Assembly: GCF_900116445.1 (NCBI RefSeq)
Contig: NZ_FPBH01000051.1
Location: 1 to 45,492, forward strand
Direction: 5' to 3'
DNA: 45,492 nt
Source of the DNA: Paraburkholderia aspalathi
GTDB lineage: Bacteria; Pseudomonadota; Gammaproteobacteria; Burkholderiales; Burkholderiaceae
The translations under genes were made by a program, and so were the position numbers. The notes beneath the pieces are model-generated. The model was not told where the DNA came from. It was given only the letters and a program-made list of their open reading frames with translations, and did not search any database. Shown in pieces: positions 40,890-45,492 of this stretch (position 1 is its first letter; every line of letters starts with the position of its first letter).

Positions 40890-42808
40890 ATGCTTGAACA
40901 CGTACGTCATCGGAACGCCCGGCCGGAACCCAATGGGCGCCGCGCCGGAACGCCTGCCCTGATACTCGGCGCGCTCGGCGTGGTGTTCGGCGATATCGGC
41001 ACCAGCCCGATCTATGCGCTTCGGCAAGGCGCACTGGATGCCGGTGCGTCGACTGAACAGATCGTTATGGGGGTGTTGTCAACGATTGTCCGGGCCGTGC
41101 TCATCGTCGTCATGCTGAAGTATGTCTGCTACGTGATGCGGGCCGATAACGAAGGAGAAGGCGGCGGCGTCGCATTGAGCGCACTCGTCGAGAGTGGCTA
41201 CGAGAAAAATGATAAGGCCGCGCCGCGCGCGCTGCTGCCGATCGGGCTGTTCGGCGCCGCGATGTTCTATGGCGATTCGATGGTGACGCCGGCGGTTTCG
41301 GTCTTATCGGCAGTTGAAGGCCTGCGGCAGATCAGCATGAAATTCGATTCGTTCGTGGTACCGGTGGCGTTGGCGATACTCGCCGGGCTGTTTGCGTTCC
41401 AGCGACGCCGCACGGCCGTAGTCAGCCGCTGGTTCGGGCCGGTGATGAGCGTGTGGTTCATCTGGTTGGCGGCGCTCGGCGTATATCGCGTCGTGCAGCA
41501 TCCGCAGGTGCTGCGCGCATTGTCGCCGGGCTGGGCGATCGAGCTCGCACTCGCACGCCCCGGCATCGCGTTTGTGATCCTCGGCGCGGTAATTCTCGCG
41601 CTGACGGGCGCCGAAGCGCTCTATGCGGACATCGGCCATTTCGGCCGTAAGCCGATCCGCATCGCGTGGCTCGATGTCGTGTTTCCGTCGATCATCATCG
41701 GCTATTTCGGACAAGGGGCAACCTTGCTGTTCCAACCCGGCTCATCGCAGCAGCCATCTTCTATGCGGCGTCAAGCTGGGCGCTCATGCCTACTGTCTTG
41801 CTGGCGCTGCTCGCCACCATCATCGCGTCGCAGGCGGTTATTTCAGGCGCGTTCTCGATGACAAGCCAGGCCATTGAACTCGACTTCCTGCCGCGCCTGC
41901 GGGTCATCGAAACCTCTCATGAACAGCACGGCCAGGTGTATGTTCCGGCGGTCAATGCGATCCTCTTCGCGACGGTCATTTTTCTTGTCGTCGTGTTTCG
42001 CAGTTCGGAGCGGCTCACGTCCGCGTATGGCATTGCAGTTGGTTTGACCATGCTGATCACCACGATCCAGATGATCGCACTGTCGCGTACGGTCTGGCGT
42101 TGGCCCAAGCCGGCGGTCGCGGCGGTGAGCGTGCCACTGCTGGTCGTCGACGGCATGCTGGTCGCGGCGAATCTGCCCAAGAGTCCCCACGGCGGATGGT
42201 TTCCCGTGACCGTGGGCATTGTGCTGTTCGTGCTGATGGGGACGTGGAGGCGCGGCGGTCGAACCGCACGGCGGCACGCGGACGCCGCACAATCGTTGCA
42301 GGCGTTCCTGCACGAAGCGCTCGAGGGAGCGCAACCGCCGGCACGTGTGCCCGGCACCGCCGTCTATCCCGGCAATCTGCCGGACCGGACACCCGCGACA
42401 CTGCGCAGCAACGTGCGCCATAATTGCGTTCTGCATCAGACATCGATCTTTTTTACGGACTTGCCGGAATCGGCCCCGCGGGTCGACGATAAAACGCGCA
42501 TCGAAACGCGCGACCTGGGACATGGATGTTATGAGGTCGTCACGCGGCACGGTTTCGTCGAGCGGCCGAATCTGCCGCGCTTGCTGGAATCGCTGAATGG
42601 TCGTCTTGGCGACTGGCGTTTCGATGCGAAGCACACCACGTTCTTCCTGCCGCGCGATGAAATCATCAGGAACGCGACACACGACGCACCGCGTGGCTGG
42701 CGCGAAGCGCTCTTTGCGCAGATGTCGTTTCACTCGACATCGAGCGCGGAATATTACGGGCTGCGCGCAGAGGATGTCGTCGAACTGGGGATACAGGTTG
42801 CGCTGTAG
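40890..42808 (+). pseudogene. kup: Kup potassium transporter, interrupted by a frameshift
   Basis: The two halves together give about 639 residues, the normal Kup length. First frame (from ATG 40890): GALGVVFGDIGTSPIYALRQ, FGAAMFYGDSMVTPAVSV, ALTGAEALYADIGHFGRKPI and GYFGQGATLLFQP, then loss of similarity; it terminates at 41861. The second frame resumes at about 41738 with LIAAAIFYAASSWALMP and runs through IASQAVISGAFSMTSQAIEL to the C-terminal cytoplasmic domain, ending at 42808. The switch is at CCAACCCGG (41732-41740) and is equivalent to one missing base. Either a genuine inactivating mutation or a sequencing error. Intact, it would be a K+/H+ symporter. Confidence 0.9.
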
Positions 42809-42840
42809 CTTGAGAGACGCCAATACGGAGAACCCTGACC

Positions 42841-43548
42841 ATGCAGCTCATGCCACTTGTCCTCACCTGGCAAGACGTCGCGATCCGGCTTGCGGTGGCA
42901 CTCGCTGCCGGCACCACGATTGGACTGAATCGCGGCGAATCGGGCAAGGCCGCGGGATTGCGCACGACATTGCTGGTTTGCCTCGCCGCGTGCGTCGCGA
43001 TGCTTCAGGTGAATGTTTTGCTGCCGCAAGCCGGCAAACCAGAGAATTCGTTTGTCGTGCTCGATCTGATGCGTCTGCCGCTTGGCATCCTGTCCGGCGT
43101 CGGTTTCATCGGTGCAGGCGCAATTCTGCGCAAGGACGGTCTCATCATGGGTGTGACGACCGCCGCAACGCTGTGGTTCGTCACAGTGATCGGACTGTGC
43201 GCAGGAGGTGGCCAGATCGCGCTGGCGGTAACCGGTACCGCACTCGGGCTCATCGTGCTGCAGGTGCTCGGCGTGCTCGAACGCCACTTGCCGCGCAATC
43301 ATCACGCGTGGTTAACGTTTGAATACGCCGCGACATCGCGCCAGCGCCGCGAAGTGATCGCACGTCTCGAGCAGCAACGTTGCCACGTGGAGTCGAAGGG
43401 GTTGCGCATGAACGCGAGCAACGGGCTCCTTGAAGAGCGCGTCGAGATCCGCTGGCGCGCGCCGCTGAAGAGCGACGCGGTTGAACGTGCGATGAGCGCG
43501 CTCGTCAGCGCCAGCAGCCATGCCGCGTCATGGTCTGTCGAGGAATGA
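42841..43548 (+). CDS. MgtC/SapB-family membrane protein
   Basis: 235 residues. Four or five N-terminal membrane helices with the family motifs LAAGTTIGLNRGESGKAAGL, RTTLLVCLAACVAML, GILSGVGFIGAGAILRK and GVTTAATLWFVTVIGL, followed by a cytoplasmic ACT-like domain (RREVIARLEQQRCHVESKGL). GGAGAACC lies upstream of the start. MgtC proteins modulate membrane energetics and Mg2+ or phosphate homeostasis rather than transporting Mg2+. It sits between kup and a cation diffusion facilitator, forming a small ion-homeostasis cluster on one strand. Confidence 0.9.
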   Translation: MQLMPLVLTWQDVAIRLAVALAAGTTIGLNRGESGKAAGLRTTLLVCLAACVAMLQVNVLLPQAGKPENSFVVLDLMRLPLGILSGVGFIGAGAILRKDGLIMGVTTAATLWFVTVIGLCAGGGQIALAVTGTALGLIVLQVLGVLERHLPRNHHAWLTFEYAATSRQRREVIARLEQQRCHVESKGLRMNASNGLLEERVEIRWRAPLKSDAVERAMSALVSASSHAASWSVEE

Positions 43549-43558
43549 GCGCGCCCGC

Positions 43559-44479
43559 ATGAAAGCCGCCGTGTCGCGAGCGGTGTATTACGCGCTGGCG
43601 TCCAACGTCGCTGTGGCGCTCTGCAAGTATGCAGCGGCTGCCTATACCAATTCCGGTTCGGCGCTGGCAGAGGCGATCCACTCTAGCGCCGACTGCATGA
43701 ATCAGCTACTACTGCTGATCGGCATCCGCGCGGCCCGCAATCGCGCGGACGAGCAACACCCGCTCGGCTTCGGCCGCGAAACGTATTTCTACGCGCTACT
43801 GGTGGCTTTGCAGCTCTTTCTGGTGGGCGGCGTTGCTTCGGCCGCGCTCGGCGTGGTGCGCCTGCTACATCGTACGCCGCTCGAGCATCCGTACGTGGTG
43901 GTCATTGTGCTGTGCGTATCGGGCCTGATCGAAGCTGGCGCGCTGAAAGCGTCGATCGGCACGATTGATGAAAGCGGCCGCAAGGCGGGGCTATGGACGT
44001 GGTTCCGCGAGACCGGGCAGCCACAGTTGCTGCTCGCGATCGGCGAAGATGCCGCTGCGCTGGCCGGCGTGCTGGCGTCGCTCGTCGCGGTCGTTCTGTC
44101 GGTCGTCACCGGCAGCCCGGTATTCGATGCATGCGGCAGCATCGCCGTCGGGCTGATCCTGATGGGCACCGCGGTCTTCTCCGTGCGCGAGATCAAATCG
44201 CTGATTGTCGGCGAAGCGGCCCATCATCACGTCAGACAAGCCATGCAGGTGTGGCTTACTCAAAGACCGGACGTCCGGCGCGTGGTGAGTCTGATCGTGC
44301 TGAAGTGGGCCGATGATCTGGTGGTGGCGATCCAGGCTGAACTGCAGCCGCACAGCAGCGCCGACGATCTCGTGCGTACCATCAATGAGATCGAAAACGA
44401 TCTGAAGACTGCGTTTCCGTCGGCACAATGGATATTCTTCGAGCCTGAGTTGCGCGAACACGGCAGTCATCCGATATAG
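43559..44479 (+). CDS. Cation diffusion facilitator, ZnT9 (SLC30A9)-like
   Basis: 306 residues from ATG 43559 (MKAAVSRAVYYALASNV), 10 bases after the MgtC stop; an ATG at 43520 lies inside the preceding gene and lacks a ribosome-binding site. Six membrane helices. Metal-site motif HSSADCMNQ in helix II, while helix V carries IGEDAAALAG instead of the common HxxxD; this ED-x-AA form is typical of the ZnT9-like branch. HPLGFGRETYFYAL follows helix II. C-terminal cytoplasmic domain from about 215 (AAHHHVRQAMQVWL). Exports or shuttles a divalent cation; which one is unclear. Confidence 0.9.
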   Translation: MKAAVSRAVYYALASNVAVALCKYAAAAYTNSGSALAEAIHSSADCMNQLLLLIGIRAARNRADEQHPLGFGRETYFYALLVALQLFLVGGVASAALGVVRLLHRTPLEHPYVVVIVLCVSGLIEAGALKASIGTIDESGRKAGLWTWFRETGQPQLLLAIGEDAAALAGVLASLVAVVLSVVTGSPVFDACGSIAVGLILMGTAVFSVREIKSLIVGEAAHHHVRQAMQVWLTQRPDVRRVVSLIVLKWADDLVVAIQAELQPHSSADDLVRTINEIENDLKTAFPSAQWIFFEPELREHGSHPI

Positions 44480-44862
44480 GCGCCCTGGCATCGGCTCGCC
44501 GGAATCCTGCTTTGTCCAAAGCATGGAGAGCATGCACTACACAGACGGGTGGCGAGACGCAACGGACTGACTACAACAGGAGGATGCAAGCGAAGTTTCG
44601 ACGGCGCCGCAACTCTCCTTCGTCCAGTTACCGGACACAACTTTGACGCTTGGTGCGCCACCGCAGCGAAAGCTGTCGTTGACCGTCGAAGACTGGATCT
44701 TTTCTGCAACCACACAGGTCACAATTGTCCATTCACACAATACGGGCGCGACGCTTTCGGTTCGATATGGGTTTTAAACTGGCGTCTTCTGCGCCCCCGA
44801 TCTCGTCGATCCGGCGCGCAGATTGCGTACGGATTGGGTCGTGGCGTGCGACATCGGAATCG
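44480..44862. other. Intergenic stretch, no supported gene
   Basis: 383 bases. Short frames on both strands (for example minus 44537-44740, Cys/Ser-rich) are open, but none has a recognisable family or ribosome-binding site. Confidence 0.4.
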
Positions 44863-45039
44863 CTACTTTTCGGGCACGCTCCGGTCAGTCGCGATGATCT
44901 GCCGACCATACGCTACTGCCGCCTCGCGCGCTTCGGCGGGTGTCGCGTAAGGACCGATCTCCGGTGCCCCGTCGAACGGCAACAGGATCTTCCGGCCGGA
45001 CTTCCTGAGCGCCCTGAGGCCATCCACGTATCGACCGTC
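44863..45039 (-). pseudogene. 3' remnant of a DUF6723-like small gene
   Basis: Minus-strand frame ending at a TAG (44863-44865). The translation DGRYVDGLRALRKSGRKILL continues PFDGAPEIGPYATPAEAREA and ends AVAYGRQIIATDRSVPEK. The PFDGAPxIGP core and the YGRQI...A tail recall the C-terminal part of small Burkholderia proteins that I remember as DUF6723. No ATG, GTG or TTG with a ribosome-binding site opens this frame, and the upstream part (back to a stop near 45160) is unlike the family N-terminus. Most likely a 5'-truncated or frameshifted gene. Family label is tentative. Confidence 0.45.
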
Positions 45040-45172
45040 GCTCGTGCATTGGGGTTGGCCAGGTGTATGTGTTGCTGCGCTGGGGTTTTTCGCGGCGGCA
45101 GCGGGGCTGCATCTGCGCGACAGTTCGCGCGGGTGAGGAGGTTCCGGGAGCGAGTCCGGTTATTCGGCACGC

Positions 45173-45201
45173 AAAAAAACTGGCCGGTTCGCCCCGGCCA
45201 G
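45173..45201 (-). terminator. Intrinsic terminator of katE
   Basis: Minus strand: CTGGCCGG, six-base loop, CCGGCCAG, then seven T. Perfect 8-bp GC stem plus T-run 47 bases after the katE stop codon at 45248. Confidence 0.9.
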
Positions 45202-45247
45202 TTCTGCTTGATCAATCCGATTGCTTGACCCTTGCCCCTTCATGCGG

Positions 45248-45492
45248 CTATGCCGGCACCGTCTCCGCCTGGGCGGCACGCGACCATACGCGATGCTGCC
45301 CGGCCACCTTGATGAAGGTCTTCAGCACCTCGGCAGCCTGCTTGTCGTCGCCGGTTGCGACACCATCGGCATTGGCCGGCAAGTGAGCTGCAGCCAGCAC
45401 GTCACGCCCCGCGCCGATGGCCGCAATCGCCTTCAGGTGCTTGAACGCTTCGAGCACGAAATGCCGTGCGTCGCCCGATTGCGCCAGCTTCT
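45248..45492 (-). CDS. katE: Catalase HPII-type (KatE), C-terminal end only
   Basis: Partial: about 81 C-terminal residues are present and the gene continues beyond the window edge. The sequence GDARHFVLEAFKHLKAIAAI, then GAGRDVLAAAHLPANADGVA and VLKTFIKVAGQHRVWSRAAQ, matches the extra C-terminal DJ-1-like domain of large-subunit catalases (HPII), which small catalases lack. It decomposes H2O2. The stop is followed by a strong intrinsic terminator. Confidence 0.85.
   Translation of the reverse strand, partial: KLAQSGDARHFVLEAFKHLKAIAAIGAGRDVLAAAHLPANADGVATGDDKQAAEVLKTFIKVAGQHRVWSRAAQAETVPA

Noticed and set aside
41732..41740. Programmed ribosomal frameshift in kup
   Set aside because: No slippery heptamer or strong downstream pseudoknot recognised, and Kup is not known to use frameshifting; mutation or sequencing error is simpler.

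Overview
The window reads as a chromosomal or megaplasmid segment of a Burkholderiales bacterium (Paraburkholderia, Caballeronia or Burkholderia type). The reasons are high GC with strong third-position bias (hence many long antisense shadow frames), the family content (DUF1488, DUF2934, a DUF6723-like remnant, NodT efflux lipoprotein, large catalase) and the abundance of one-gene families for aromatic catabolism. I see no tRNA, rRNA, CRISPR array or replication origin.

Layout. (1) About 70-1900: an ISKra4-type insertion sequence, followed by a DUF1488 gene and an AT-richer gene-poor stretch. (2) 3075-19373: a compact catabolic island of 16 genes around one TetR-type regulator. A leftward operon carries FAA-family hydrolase, FAD monooxygenase, ornithine-cyclodeaminase-like protein, DapA-like aldolase and aldehyde dehydrogenase. 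A divergent rightward operon carries a VOC-type dioxygenase, a Rieske ferredoxin and a phenol-degradation-type porin. A second divergent pair follows: leftward solute-binding-like protein, FAA hydrolase, thioesterase and MFS; rightward cupin, BKACE and MFS. A 21-bp inverted repeat of 9-3-9 geometry, best seen as TACGATACG-N3-CGTATCGTA, recurs in front of tetR and twice in the first divergent region, and one arm lies within a larger palindrome in the second. I infer one local regulon for an unidentified, probably aromatic and possibly nitrogen-containing substrate.

(3) 19684-27289: small stress and housekeeping genes: a 51-aa lipoprotein, a cupin, a Gly-rich secreted protein, a lone receiver domain, an exonuclease/ATP-dependent DNA ligase pair, a GFA-type zinc protein, a DJ-1/PfpI protein, a hemerythrin and a DUF2934 protein. 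(4) 27325-35509: an FdhF/YdeP-type molybdopterin oxidoreductase and an unusual cytochrome c oxidase operon (subunit II with CuA and haem c, subunit I, subunit III, a small membrane protein, a triheme cytochrome c). Its subunit I lacks both the D-channel glutamate and the K-channel lysine. (5) 35734-40173: a tripartite EmrA/EmrB/NodT efflux operon, divergent from the oxidase. (6) 40449-44479: a PRC-barrel protein, a frameshifted kup, an MgtC-type protein and a ZnT9-like cation transporter. (7) The end: a remnant of a DUF6723-like gene and the 3' end of katE with a clear intrinsic terminator.

A second regulatory theme appears in regions 3-6. Matches to the sigma-54 -24/-12 promoter (TGGCACG-N4-TTGC) lie at promoter distance upstream of the PRC-barrel gene, the hemerythrin and the FdhF-like gene. 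Weaker ones precede the oxidase operon, the efflux operon and the Gly-rich protein gene. If real, respiration, efflux and envelope-stress genes here share RpoN control.
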